This document shows, piece by piece, positions 17,263 through 26,430 of a stretch of 64,000 nucleotides of DNA. The translations under genes were made by a program, and so were the position numbers. Source of the stretch: an uncultured Pseudomonadota bacterium. GTDB taxonomy: Bacteria > Pseudomonadota > Gammaproteobacteria > Methylococcales > Methylomonadaceae. The stretch spans positions 23,868-87,867 of the forward strand of contig CAISXF010000044.1 of NCBI GenBank assembly GCA_903889445.1, given 5' to 3'. Under the pieces are notes generated by a model. The model was given only the letters and a program-made list of their open reading frames with translations, was not told where the DNA came from and made no database searches. Each line of letters opens with the position of its first letter. Within the stretch, counting starts at the first letter, position 1.

Positions 17263-17786
17263 CCAAACCCGAACCACGTTTGTTGATGGCGTTGCCGATT
17301 ATGTTGATTGTGCTTTTGGGCGCAATGTACGGTTATGGTTTGACCTACGACCCGAATAAAAGCCCGTCGCGGTTAATCGGCAAAAAAATTCCTGCAATAA
17401 ATTTACCCGCGTTAGAAAATACTGCAATCATTTTAAACAGCGCGAATTTTAAAACGCCTGCGTTAATAAATGTGTGGGCTTCGTGGTGCGCGGCGTGTCG
17501 CGCAGAACATGAATTTTTAAAACAACTCGCTGCCGATGGTGTGACAATTTACGGTGTGGATTATCAAGATGATTTAGAAAATGCGCGGGCGTATTTGAAA
17601 CAAAATGGCAATCCATTTGCTGCGATTATGTTTGATGGTGCGATGGCAAGCGCGATGCCGTTGGATATACAGAGTTTGCCGCAAACGTATTTGATTGGTA
17701 AAAATGGAATTATTCGCGCTCGACATATTGGCGCATTAACGCCTGACGTGTGGCAAACTATGCAAAAAAATAGACAACAAAATTAA
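17259..17786 (+). CDS. DsbE/CcmG-like membrane-anchored thioredoxin (first copy)
   Basis: The protein has 175 residues with an N-terminal membrane anchor (about 8-28) followed by SRLIGKKIPAINLP, the usual entry to the CcmG/DsbE family. The active site is WASWCAACRAEH. Such proteins reduce the cysteines of apocytochrome CxxCH sites before haem ligation in the periplasm. It overlaps the 16-haem cytochrome stop (ATGA) and precedes ccmC, and a second paralogue lies at 21960. The duplicate may serve the large cytochromes specifically; that is inference. Confidence 0.82.
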   Translation: MTKPEPRLLMALPIMLIVLLGAMYGYGLTYDPNKSPSRLIGKKIPAINLPALENTAIILNSANFKTPALINVWASWCAACRAEHEFLKQLAADGVTIYGVDYQDDLENARAYLKQNGNPFAAIMFDGAMASAMPLDIQSLPQTYLIGKNGIIRARHIGALTPDVWQTMQKNRQQN

Positions 17787-17843
17787 ATTTTATTTAACCT
17801 AACTGCCGATTGCGGCAACTTTTAAAAAAGAGTTCAAGTCATT

Positions 17844-18587
17844 ATGTTTATGCGATTTTTTCACAAATTTTCATCGCCACCGTATTTTTACGCGATGAGC
17901 GGCAAAATGTTACCGTGGTTGACGGCATTATTTTTAATTCTGCTCGGTTACGGTTTGTACGGCGGATTGGTGACTGCGCCAGCGGATTATCAACAAGGCG
18001 ACAGTTTTCGGATTATTTACGTTCACGTTCCGGCGGCGTGGATGTCGATGTTTATTTATGTCGTGATGGCGATTAGCGGCGGAATTGGCTTAATTTGGCG
18101 AATCAAACTCGCGGAAATTGTCAGCATTTCGAGCGCGTCAGTCGGCGCAAGTTTCACCTTTTTAGCGTTGGTCACGGGTTCACTTTGGGGGAAACCGATG
18201 TGGGGCGCGTGGTGGGTGTGGGACGCACGTTTAACGTCAGAATTGGTTTTATTATTTTTATATTTGGGCGTGATTGGCTTGTACAACGGCATTGAAGATA
18301 AACGTACTGCGTCGCGTGCCGTGGCGATTTTAGCATTGGTTGGCGTGGTGAACATTCCGATTATTCATTATTCGGTTGAATGGTGGAACACGTTGCACCA
18401 AGGCGCGACCGTGACGAAATTCGACAAACCGTCGATGCACATTGATATGTTAATTCCGCTTTTGGTGATGGCGGGCGCGTTTAAAGTTTATTATTTCATC
18501 GTGTTGTTGTTGCGGAGTCGAAACGAATTATTGGAACGCGAACAAAATGGCAAATGGATTGATGAATTATTGGAGAAAGTGAAATGA
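17844..18587 (+). CDS. ccmC: Cytochrome c maturation haem-handling protein CcmC
   Basis: The protein has 247 residues and six predicted membrane helices. It carries the tryptophan-rich WWD loop, GKPMWGAWWVWDARLTSE, and the two conserved periplasmic histidines in YVHVPAAW and TLHQG. CcmC presents haem to the chaperone CcmE. It starts the classical ccm gene order here, but ccmA and ccmB, which usually come first, are not in the window. The stop overlaps the ATG of an unrelated Rpn-like gene. Confidence 0.95.
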   Translation: MFMRFFHKFSSPPYFYAMSGKMLPWLTALFLILLGYGLYGGLVTAPADYQQGDSFRIIYVHVPAAWMSMFIYVVMAISGGIGLIWRIKLAEIVSISSASVGASFTFLALVTGSLWGKPMWGAWWVWDARLTSELVLLFLYLGVIGLYNGIEDKRTASRAVAILALVGVVNIPIIHYSVEWWNTLHQGATVTKFDKPSMHIDMLIPLLVMAGAFKVYYFIVLLLRSRNELLEREQNGKWIDELLEKVK

Positions 18588-19399
18588 AAAAAGTTGCCTC
18601 GTTACGCTACGGCGTAATTTTTAAAAAAGCCTTTTCCCAGCCTGACGTTTTTACGGCATTTGTAAAAGCGGTTTTGGGAATTGATTTAGAAATCGACCAC
18701 GTTGAAACCGAAAAATCGTTTAATCCGTTAATTGGCAAAGTGGATTTACGGTTTGATTTGTTTGCCGAAGACGTGAAAAACCGCATTATCGTGGATATTC
18801 AACACGCGCGTTACGAAGATCATTACGACCGATTTTTTCATTATCATTGCGCGGCGGTGTTAGATTTAATCGACAGTTCCAAATGTTATCGCCCTGACGT
18901 GCGTGTTTTTACAATTGTGGTTTTAACGTCGGGCGACCGCCATAAAAAAGACGTTTTAACGATTGATTGCGACCCCAAAGATTTAGACGGAAATGGCGTG
19001 GGTGAAATTGCACATAAAGTCATTTACCTTTGTCCAAAATATGCGAATGATAAAACGCCTGAGGCTTACCGCGAATGGATGGATGCCATTCAAGACACGC
19101 TGGACGAAGAAGTGGACGACCTTTCTTATCATCATGCCGCAATTCAAAAAATTTTTACAACGATTGAAAAAGACAGCATTTCGCCAAAAGAACGCGCCGA
19201 TATGATTGAAGAATACAATCGCGCCGAATTAGCACGCAAAGAAGCAATGGAAAGTTGGCAAGAAGGTTTACAAAAAGGTTTGGAGCAAGGAAAAATTGAA
19301 GCTACAAAAGTCATCGCCAAAGGAATGCTCGAAAAAGGATTGGATGTCAAAATCATTCTGGAATTAACAGGTTTAACCTTAGCTGAATTTGAAAAGTAA
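18584..19399 (+). CDS. Rpn-family PD-(D/E)XK nuclease / putative transposase
   Basis: The protein has 271 residues. Its start, YGVIFKKAFSQPDVFTAFVKAVLG, and the core GKVDLRFDLFAEDV...IIVDIQ are those of the Rpn recombination-promoting nuclease family (PD-(D/E)XK fold; Asp in the first strand, Asp-x-Gln in the second). The C-terminus is a charged helical tail (WQEGLQKGLEQGK) followed by a short helix. Relatives cut DNA and are often annotated as transposases though they lack mobile ends. It sits between ccmC and ccmD with a 4-base overlap upstream, so it is co-transcribed with an operon it has no known part in. Confidence 0.82.
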   Translation: MKKVASLRYGVIFKKAFSQPDVFTAFVKAVLGIDLEIDHVETEKSFNPLIGKVDLRFDLFAEDVKNRIIVDIQHARYEDHYDRFFHYHCAAVLDLIDSSKCYRPDVRVFTIVVLTSGDRHKKDVLTIDCDPKDLDGNGVGEIAHKVIYLCPKYANDKTPEAYREWMDAIQDTLDEEVDDLSYHHAAIQKIFTTIEKDSISPKERADMIEEYNRAELARKEAMESWQEGLQKGLEQGKIEATKVIAKGMLEKGLDVKIILELTGLTLAEFEK

Positions 19400-19415
19400 T
19401 CGGAGAGAAAAATAA

Positions 19416-19577
19416 ATGAGCGAATTTTTCGCAATGGGCGGTTACGCCTTTTACGTCTGGACTTCTTACGGATTAACGTTTGTGCTGATGTTAATCGGCA
19501 TCATTAAACCGTTAATGGCAAACAAACAAATTTTGCGCGGCTTATTATTAAAACGTAAACGGGAAAGAAACACATGA
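19416..19577 (+). CDS. ccmD: Cytochrome c maturation small membrane protein CcmD
   Basis: This 53-residue protein has the CcmD hallmark FFAMGGYAFYVWTSYGLT followed by one membrane helix and a basic tail. CcmD helps release the haem-loaded chaperone CcmE from the CcmABC complex. A GGAG ribosome site lies upstream, and the stop overlaps the ATG of ccmE. It is separated from ccmC by the Rpn-like gene, an unusual interruption. Confidence 0.92.
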   Translation: MSEFFAMGGYAFYVWTSYGLTFVLMLIGIIKPLMANKQILRGLLLKRKRERNT

Positions 19578-20014
19578 AACCAATCAAACAAAAGCGTTTG
19601 ACCTTGATTTTATTGATGGTAGCAGGCATTTCAGTGGCGGTATTTTTTGGGCTTCGGGCGTTTAACGATAATTTGATGTTTTTCTTTTCAGCGACGGACG
19701 TGGTGGAAGGCAAAGCTCCAAAAGATCATTTATTTCGCTTGGGTGGAATGGTGGTAAAAGGCAGCGTCGTTCGCCAACCTTCGGGATTAACGGTGCGTTT
19801 CGTGTTGACCGATATGGCGAAAGAAGTCACGGTCGAATACACGGGGATTTTGCCCGATTTGTTCCGCGAAGGACAAGGCATTGTCGCAAATGGAAAATTA
19901 GACGCGAACGGCATTTTTATCGCACAAGAAGTATTAGCCAAACACGACGAGAATTATATGCCGCCTGAAGTGGCGCAAAGTATGAAAAATAAGCCAGCGG
20001 AGAGTAAAAAATGA
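19574..20014 (+). CDS. ccmE: Periplasmic haem chaperone CcmE
   Basis: The protein has 146 residues: a basic start, one membrane anchor (about 8-28) and a small beta-barrel domain. The haem-binding histidine is in the conserved context LAKHDENYMPPEV near residue 125, with the tyrosine four residues later. It carries haem from CcmC to CcmF. It overlaps ccmD and ccmF by 4 bases each. Confidence 0.96.
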   Translation: MKPIKQKRLTLILLMVAGISVAVFFGLRAFNDNLMFFFSATDVVEGKAPKDHLFRLGGMVVKGSVVRQPSGLTVRFVLTDMAKEVTVEYTGILPDLFREGQGIVANGKLDANGIFIAQEVLAKHDENYMPPEVAQSMKNKPAESKK

Positions 20015-21963
20015 TGTTGCCTGAATTAGGACAATTTGCGTTAATTTTGGCGGCGTGTTTATCGTTGGCGTTAGCGGTTGTGCCATTGTGCGGCGTACAA
20101 AAAGGTGTAGGAAGTTGGATTGCCATGGCACGTCCCGCAGCGTTTGGACAATTATTTTTCATGATTGTGTCTTACGGCATTTTGACGACAGCGTTTATCA
20201 AACACGATTTTTCGGTTTTATACGTCGCTTCAAATTCCAATACGCATTTGCCCTTTATGTATTTAATCGCCGGCGTTTGGGGTTCGCACGAAGGGTCACT
20301 TTTATTGTGGGCGTTAATTTTATCGTTGTGGACAGCGGCGGTGGCGTTATTTAGCAAATCATTGCCGACCGAATTAGTGGCACGAGTGTTGAGCATCATG
20401 GGCGCGGTGGCGGTTGGATTTTTGTTATTTATTATTTTTACCTCGAATCCATTTGAGCGTTTATTTCCTGCGCCATTGGAAGGTCGTGATTTAAATCCAT
20501 TGTTGCAAGACCCTGGCATGGCGATTCATCCGCCGATGTTGTACATGGGTTATGTCGGTTTTTCAGTAGCATTTGCGTTTGCGATTGCAGCGTTAATGAA
20601 CGGCAAATTGGACGCGGCGTGGGTGCGTTGGACACGTCCTTGGACAACCACCGCGTGGTTATTTTTAACGTGCGGAATCGTGTTGGGCAGTTGGTGGGCG
20701 TATTACGAATTGGGTTGGGGCGGTTGGTGGTTTTGGGATCCGGTCGAAAATGCGTCGTTCATGCCGTGGCTTGTCGGCACGGCGTTAATTCATTCTTTGG
20801 CAGCAACTGAAAAACGCGGCATGTTCAAAAGTTGGACAATTTTGTTGTCGGTTTTTGCGTTTTCATTAAGTTTGCTCGGCACGTTTTTAGTACGTTCAGG
20901 CGTGTTAACGTCGGTTCATGCGTTTGCCAGCGATCCGACGCGCGGCGTTTTTATTCTGGTATTTTTAGGCGTTGTCGTCGGCGGTTCGTTGTTGTTGTTT
21001 GCGATTCAAGCTCCGAAAATTCAAAGCGAAGGGCATTTTGAATTGGTGTCACGCGACGCGCTTTTGTTGGTGAATAACATTTTACTCGTCGCCACGACGG
21101 CAACAATTTTGCTCGGCACGCTGTATCCGTTGGTGATTGACGCGCTCGGTTTGGGCAAAATTTCCGTGGGTCCGCCGTATTTTAATGGCGTATTTATTCC
21201 GTTGACCGCGCCACTTGCGGTATTTGTCGGAGTGGGTGTGTTGTCAAAATGGCGACAAGATAGCGTCACGCGGTTGTGGCAATTGGTAATGTTGCCGTTG
21301 GGAAGCAGTTTGTTGATTGGCTTTTTGTTGGCATTTTTACCGCACCATTTTACTTGGGCAGCGTTCATTGGTTTGACACTAGCTTCGTGGACAACGATTG
21401 GCGCGGGGTTTGGCATTTACGACCGTTTGCGAAATAAAACGAATAAATGGGAAGCTCTGAAACAACAACCGTTAAGTATTTGGGCAATGACGACCGCACA
21501 TTTGGGAATCGCTGTTTTCATCGTGGGCGTGACGTTGGTTTCAACGTATTCCGAAGAAAAAGATATTCGCCTTGCGCCGAATGAATCGTTGCATTTAGCG
21601 GGTTATGATTTTCTATTTCACGGCGTAAAACCCACGGAAGGCGCGAATTATGACGCGAATCAAGGACATTTCACCGTCACGAAAAATGAAGAATTGGTCG
21701 CTGAATTGTATCCGCAAAAACGCATTTATCGTGCGTCGGGAATGCCAATGACCGAAGCCGGCATTGATGCGAGTATTACCCGCGATTTGTTTGTGGCGTT
21801 GGGCGAACCGTTGGGAAAAGATGGCGCGTGGGCGTTGCGAATTTATTACAAACCGTTTGTGCGCTGGATTTGGATGGGCGGTTTGTTTATGGCATTCGGT
21901 GGATTATTGGCGGTGATGGACAAACGTTATCGTCGTGAAATTAAAGCTGAGGCAAATTCATGA
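20011..21963 (+). CDS. ccmF: Cytochrome c haem lyase subunit CcmF
   Basis: The protein has 650 residues and about 15 membrane helices. The WWD domain is GWGGWWFWDPVENASFMPW, and conserved histidines occur in WGSHEGSLLLW and ALIHSLAATEKRG. CcmF takes haem from CcmE and attaches it to CxxCH cysteines together with CcmH. Length matches the family. It overlaps ccmE upstream and the ccmG gene downstream. Confidence 0.96.
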   Translation: MMLPELGQFALILAACLSLALAVVPLCGVQKGVGSWIAMARPAAFGQLFFMIVSYGILTTAFIKHDFSVLYVASNSNTHLPFMYLIAGVWGSHEGSLLLWALILSLWTAAVALFSKSLPTELVARVLSIMGAVAVGFLLFIIFTSNPFERLFPAPLEGRDLNPLLQDPGMAIHPPMLYMGYVGFSVAFAFAIAALMNGKLDAAWVRWTRPWTTTAWLFLTCGIVLGSWWAYYELGWGGWWFWDPVENASFMPWLVGTALIHSLAATEKRGMFKSWTILLSVFAFSLSLLGTFLVRSGVLTSVHAFASDPTRGVFILVFLGVVVGGSLLLFAIQAPKIQSEGHFELVSRDALLLVNNILLVATTATILLGTLYPLVIDALGLGKISVGPPYFNGVFIPLTAPLAVFVGVGVLSKWRQDSVTRLWQLVMLPLGSSLLIGFLLAFLPHHFTWAAFIGLTLASWTTIGAGFGIYDRLRNKTNKWEALKQQPLSIWAMTTAHLGIAVFIVGVTLVSTYSEEKDIRLAPNESLHLAGYDFLFHGVKPTEGANYDANQGHFTVTKNEELVAELYPQKRIYRASGMPMTEAGIDASITRDLFVALGEPLGKDGAWALRIYYKPFVRWIWMGGLFMAFGGLLAVMDKRYRREIKAEANS

Positions 21964-22499
21964 AATTACGTTTTATATTGCCACTGGGCGCATTTTTGGT
22001 GATGGTGATTTTCTTAGCGATTGGTTTAAAACTCGACCCGCACGAAGTTCCGTCACCGTTGATTGGCAAACCCGCGCCCGCTTTCACGTTGCCGCAATTG
22101 CACGAACCCCAAAAAACCTTTTCGCCCGCTGATATGAAAGGCAAAGTGTGGTTGTTGAATGTGTGGGCTTCGTGGTGTGCGTCGTGCCGCCAAGAACACG
22201 TTTATTTCACTGAGTTTGCGCGGGCAAATCCAAACGTAAATTTGATGGGTTTGAATTACAAAGATGAATCCGACGCGGCGATGCAATGGTTGGCGCGTTT
22301 GGGCAATCCGTACAAAATCAGCATTGCGGATAAAGACGGCATGGCAGGTTTGGATTGGGGCGTTTACGGTGTACCCGAAACGTTTGTCATCGACAAAAAA
22401 GGCATCGTGCGCCACAAACAAACGGGCCCCGTCGATGTCATGATTTTACAAACTGTGATTACGCCGTTGATTGAAAAATTAAACGCGGAGGGAGAATGA
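21960..22499 (+). CDS. ccmG: Cytochrome c maturation thioredoxin CcmG/DsbE (second copy)
   Basis: The protein has 179 residues, an N-terminal anchor, SPLIGKPAPAFTLPQL, and the active site WASWCASCRQEH. The GVYGVPETFVID segment is the family's conserved loop near the cis-proline. Its position between ccmF and ccmH is the classical ccmG slot, so this is the likely main apocytochrome reductase; the copy at 17259 is the extra one. It overlaps both neighbours by 4 bases. Confidence 0.94.
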   Translation: MKLRFILPLGAFLVMVIFLAIGLKLDPHEVPSPLIGKPAPAFTLPQLHEPQKTFSPADMKGKVWLLNVWASWCASCRQEHVYFTEFARANPNVNLMGLNYKDESDAAMQWLARLGNPYKISIADKDGMAGLDWGVYGVPETFVIDKKGIVRHKQTGPVDVMILQTVITPLIEKLNAEGE

Positions 22500-22954
22500 A
22501 AAAATTACTATTTTGCTTTTTTTTGTTGAGCCAAAGTGTTTACGCAGAAATCGAAGTCTATCAATTCAAAACGCCCGAACTCGAATTGCGTTATCAAACC
22601 TTGACCGAAGAATTGCGCTGTTTGGTGTGTCAAAATCAAAATATCGCCGATTCACACGCCGAACTCGCGCAAGATTTACGGCGCAAAGTGTATGAAATGT
22701 TGAATCGGGGCGAAACGAATCCGCAAATTATTGATTACATGACTGAACGTTACGGCGATTTTGTGTTGTATCGCCCGCCGTTTAACATGAAAACGTTAAT
22801 TTTGTGGCTTGCGCCGATTCTGACCTTGTTAATCGGCGGCATCGGTTTTTGGTCATTACTAAAACGCCGTGACAACTCAAACGAACGATTATCCGACAGC
22901 GAACGCGCTCGCCTCGACAAACTTTTACACACAAAAAAGAGTGATTCAAAATGA
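22496..22954 (+). CDS. ccmH: Cytochrome c maturation protein CcmH (CcmL)
   Basis: The protein has 152 residues: a signal peptide, the redox motif LRCLVCQNQNIADS, a short helical domain and one C-terminal membrane helix (about 97-115). It binds and reduces apocytochrome cysteines alongside CcmG. The tetratricopeptide part is on the separate ccmI gene that follows with a 4-base overlap. Confidence 0.95.
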   Translation: MKKLLFCFFLLSQSVYAEIEVYQFKTPELELRYQTLTEELRCLVCQNQNIADSHAELAQDLRRKVYEMLNRGETNPQIIDYMTERYGDFVLYRPPFNMKTLILWLAPILTLLIGGIGFWSLLKRRDNSNERLSDSERARLDKLLHTKKSDSK

Positions 22955-24195
22955 TTCAATTTGGTATTTTTGCCGCGTTATTTATTGTTATCGCGCTGTG
23001 TTTTTTGCTGATTCCATTGTGGTTGAAACCAAAAATAACGCCTCAAGACGACACGGAAATGAACATTCAATTGGCGCAAAAAAAACTGCTCGCCTTTGAA
23101 GCGGATTTGGCGAACGGCGTGTTGTCGCCCGCGCAATTTGAACCGCTAAAAAATGAGTTGTTGCTCAATTTGCATCAAGATTTGGCGCACATTCCCGCCG
23201 CCTCTCTTCAAAAGGGTGAAAACAATGGGCGGTGGTTGGCGATTCCATTAGGTTTTGCCGTGCCTTTGTTGGCGTTGGCGGTATACAGCGTGAAAGGCGA
23301 TTTGCGGGCGTTTGATGACGTGACCGCGCAAACGCAAATGAAAGAAAAACCCACCTCGGCGGACATTAACGCGATGGTTGAAAAGCTCGCGCAAAAAATG
23401 AAAGATAATCCAAGCGATTCGCAAGGTTGGATTATGTTGGCGCGGTCTTATAAAGTCTTGAAAAAATATCCTGAAGCGGTTGAAGCGTTACGAAAAGCAC
23501 GCACTTTGACGGGTGAAGAACCTGATGTTTTGTTGCAATTAGCGGATGTGATTGCGATGGCAAATGGCGGTTCATTGCTTGGCGAACCTAGCGAATTAGC
23601 GGCGAAAGCCGTGGCGTTAGACGCAAATAATGACATGGGTTTGTGGCTTTATGGTTTGGCACAGGCGGAAGATGGCAAATTTAACGAGGCGATTGGTTAT
23701 TGGCAAAAACTGCAAACGCATTACAAACCCGAAGAAGCCGATTATCAAGAAGTGCAAAAATTGATTGATCAAGCGCACGAGGCGTTGGGGCAACCGGTTG
23801 TCGCGACGGCACCTGAAATTAAATCTGAACCGAAAGCCGCAACGACGGGTAAACCAATTCGGTTGGCGGTTTCATTGGGCGAAAAATTCAAAGCCACGGC
23901 GAATCCGGACGATTTTGTTTTCATTTACGCGCAACCCGCGCAAGGTGGAAAAATGCCGTTAGCTGTGGTGAAAAAACAGGTGAAAGATTTGCCGTTAGAA
24001 GTAACGCTCGATGACAGTATGGCGATGATGCCCACGATGACGCTGTCTTCGGTGGCGAATGTACAAGTCAGCGCGAGAGTCAGTCATTCGGGGAATGCCA
24101 TCGCGCAATCAGGCGAACCGATTGGCAAAATGCAATTATCGACTTCGGTGGATAACGGCGTGGTGAATTTAACGATTAGCGAACTGGTGCCTTAA
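22951..24195 (+). CDS. ccmI: Cytochrome c maturation chaperone CcmI
   Basis: The protein has 414 residues. Two membrane helices are expected, at the N-terminus and near residue 95. TPR repeats follow (for example GWIMLARSYKVLKKYPEAVEALRKA), and the C-terminal periplasmic domain is of the type that holds apocytochrome c. It closes the ccm operon and meets recN tail to tail with a 3-base overlap, leaving no room for a separate terminator. Confidence 0.92.
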   Translation: MIQFGIFAALFIVIALCFLLIPLWLKPKITPQDDTEMNIQLAQKKLLAFEADLANGVLSPAQFEPLKNELLLNLHQDLAHIPAASLQKGENNGRWLAIPLGFAVPLLALAVYSVKGDLRAFDDVTAQTQMKEKPTSADINAMVEKLAQKMKDNPSDSQGWIMLARSYKVLKKYPEAVEALRKARTLTGEEPDVLLQLADVIAMANGGSLLGEPSELAAKAVALDANNDMGLWLYGLAQAEDGKFNEAIGYWQKLQTHYKPEEADYQEVQKLIDQAHEALGQPVVATAPEIKSEPKAATTGKPIRLAVSLGEKFKATANPDDFVFIYAQPAQGGKMPLAVVKKQVKDLPLEVTLDDSMAMMPTMTLSSVANVQVSARVSHSGNAIAQSGEPIGKMQLSTSVDNGVVNLTISELVP

Positions 24196-25865
24196 TCGAC
24201 GTTTTTTATCAGCAACATTTCGCGGGCGTGTGCCAATGTGTTCGCGGTTAATTCGACTCCGCCCAACATTCGGGCGGTTTCAATCACACGCTCTTCGTCG
24301 TTGAGTAATCGAACTTGCGAGGCGGTCATGTCGGCGTGATGTTGTTTTTCGACGTACAAATGGTGATGCGCTTGCGCGGCAACTTGCGGCAAATGCGTCA
24401 CACACAACACTTGCCGATTGCCACTTAATTGGCGTAATTTCTGCCCGACAATTTCAGCAATTCCACCGCCCACACCCGAATCCACTTCATCAAAAATCAT
24501 CGTCGGAGTCGTTTTATCGCTGGCGGTGGTCACTTGAATCGCCAAACTAATCCGTGATAATTCACCGCCTGACGCAACTTTTGCCAACGGTTTCGGCGGC
24601 AATCCCACGTTTGCGCTGATTAAAAACGTCACGCCGTCATTGCCATTTAATTTCGGTGCGTCATTGATGAACGTGTTCACTTCCACCAAAAATTCCCCGT
24701 TGGGCATGCCCAATTCTTTCATCATGCGCGAAATCTGTTGCTGTAATTTCTTCGCCGCTTTTTGACGTTGCGCGGACAATTCAGCCGATAATGGCGCGTA
24801 ATTTTGACGATAATTCGCGGTCAATTTTTCCAGTTCAGCAATGCGTTCACCGCTGTGACTGAGTTGCGCGAGTTCGTTTTCTAATCGCTGTTGCAATGCC
24901 AATAATTCATTCGGTTTAACGTGATGTTTTCGACTTAAATCCTGCAACACGCCAATTTGTTGTTCGAGTTCCAATAATTGCGCGGGATTCGCTTCTTGAT
25001 TCGCTAAAAAATCGCGTAATTCATGCACCGCTTCTTCAATTTGAATTTGCGCTTCGTTGAGCAGCGCGTTGATGGTGGTTAATTCGGGCGCGAATTGTTG
25101 CAAATGCGTGAGAGCTTTCAAACTATTTTTGGTGTGCCAATGCACCGATTTATCGGCATCGTAAAGCGCGTCCAGTTCAGTTTGCCCGACGCTTAAAATT
25201 TGATCTAAATTCGCCAATTTTCGATGCGATTCCGACAGCGCGTCGTAATCGAATTGCGCTAAATTCAACGCTTCCAATTCTGTTAATTGATAACGCAATA
25301 ACGCCTCGCGTTGCTCGGCGGAACTGCGTTTTTTTTGTAACTGTTGTAACTCGTGTTGCGCGGTTTGCCATTGACGAAAACAGGCATTCACGCGCTCCAA
25401 TAATGCCGCATGTTTGCCATAATTATCGAGCAACCGGCGTTGCTCTTCGCTTTCAAGCAGCGTCAAATGTGCGTGTTGACCGTGAATTTCGACCAATTGG
25501 CGCGTGAAAACTTGCAGCGTTTGCAACGTCACGGGACGATTGTTGATGTACGCTTTGGAACGCCCGTCATTCCCAACAATTCGGCGAATTAAACAGAGTT
25601 GATTATCGTCAAAATCGTTATCCTGTAACCACGTTAACGCAGCGGGCGAAGCGGTTAAATCAAACTCTAAATTTACTTCTGCGCGTTTGCAGTTTGGGCG
25701 AACATAATCCGCCGTCGCACGTTCGCCCAAAGCCAACCCAAGCGCGGTCAGTAAAATGGATTTTCCTGCGCCGGTTTCACCGGTTAAAACGGTCATGCCT
25801 TGCGTCAAATCGAGCTGCAAGGCTTTAACAATGGCTAAATCAAGAATGGTGAGATTAAGTAGCAT
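24192..25865 (-). CDS. recN: DNA repair ATPase RecN
   Basis: The protein has 557 residues of SMC-like architecture. The Walker A is TGETGAGKSILLTALGLALG near residue 30, a long coiled coil fills the middle, and the C-terminal ATPase half has VASGGELSRISLAIQV (signature) and TMIFDEVDSGVGGG (Walker B). RecN holds DNA ends together during double-strand break repair. No LexA box was recognised in the 68 bases upstream. Confidence 0.96.
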   Translation of the reverse strand: MLLNLTILDLAIVKALQLDLTQGMTVLTGETGAGKSILLTALGLALGERATADYVRPNCKRAEVNLEFDLTASPAALTWLQDNDFDDNQLCLIRRIVGNDGRSKAYINNRPVTLQTLQVFTRQLVEIHGQHAHLTLLESEEQRRLLDNYGKHAALLERVNACFRQWQTAQHELQQLQKKRSSAEQREALLRYQLTELEALNLAQFDYDALSESHRKLANLDQILSVGQTELDALYDADKSVHWHTKNSLKALTHLQQFAPELTTINALLNEAQIQIEEAVHELRDFLANQEANPAQLLELEQQIGVLQDLSRKHHVKPNELLALQQRLENELAQLSHSGERIAELEKLTANYRQNYAPLSAELSAQRQKAAKKLQQQISRMMKELGMPNGEFLVEVNTFINDAPKLNGNDGVTFLISANVGLPPKPLAKVASGGELSRISLAIQVTTASDKTTPTMIFDEVDSGVGGGIAEIVGQKLRQLSGNRQVLCVTHLPQVAAQAHHHLYVEKQHHADMTASQVRLLNDEERVIETARMLGGVELTANTLAHAREMLLIKNVD

Positions 25866-25933
25866 GACGAGAGGCGTGTTCCGTAAAAGGCAATGACCGT
25901 GAATGGTGAGAATTATTGATTCAAATCGAAAAA

Positions 25934-26407
25934 TTAAAAACGCCCTTCCGCAAAGTCGATTAACAGCTGTGCATTTGGCAACAAATCACTTTCAAAAACA
26001 TCTAACGAAGTACACATTTTATTGCGAATCACTTCATAAGCATGCTTGGTCATGACTTGGTTTTCTTTTGATAAATTGCCTGCCACCCACGTTGGAATGG
26101 GTTGATCACACAATTCGCGCCCGAAGTCTAAACACTTTTGGCTAATGGCTTTGGCGAGCTGATGATAATGTGCCATTTGATTTGACTCACCGCTATGTTT
26201 GGCGGCTTTATACGCTTCATCGCGGGCAATAATTTCATTTCTCAATGTTTCCAGTTTATTTAAAAAGTTATTCGCTTGTCGTACAATCTCTTCTGGCTTT
26301 TCAGGTTTTGGAAGATTGCTAATAAAGAGATTTTTTTTCACCACCGGTTTCACTTGCCGATTTGCTTGTGGATTCACAATTCTTGTTGTTATACTCAACG
26401 TTTTCAC
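25934..26407 (-). CDS. Hypothetical protein, helical
   Basis: The frame gives 157 residues from a GTG start; the ribosome site is weak. I do not recognise the family. The first 35 residues are basic and Pro-rich, and the rest is predicted helical and charged with two cysteines in the middle part. No signal peptide, membrane segment or catalytic motif is visible. It lies alone between recN and the cvfB-like gene on the same strand. Confidence 0.6.
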   Translation of the reverse strand: MKTLSITTRIVNPQANRQVKPVVKKNLFISNLPKPEKPEEIVRQANNFLNKLETLRNEIIARDEAYKAAKHSGESNQMAHYHQLAKAISQKCLDFGRELCDQPIPTWVAGNLSKENQVMTKHAYEVIRNKMCTSLDVFESDLLPNAQLLIDFAEGRF

Positions 26408-26430
26408 CCCAGTTTATTTGTAAATTTAAA

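Noticed and set aside
17800..17820. TGCCG/CGGCA hairpin before ccmC as a terminator
   Set aside because: The stem is only five pairs and the following T-run is weak; it may have no function.
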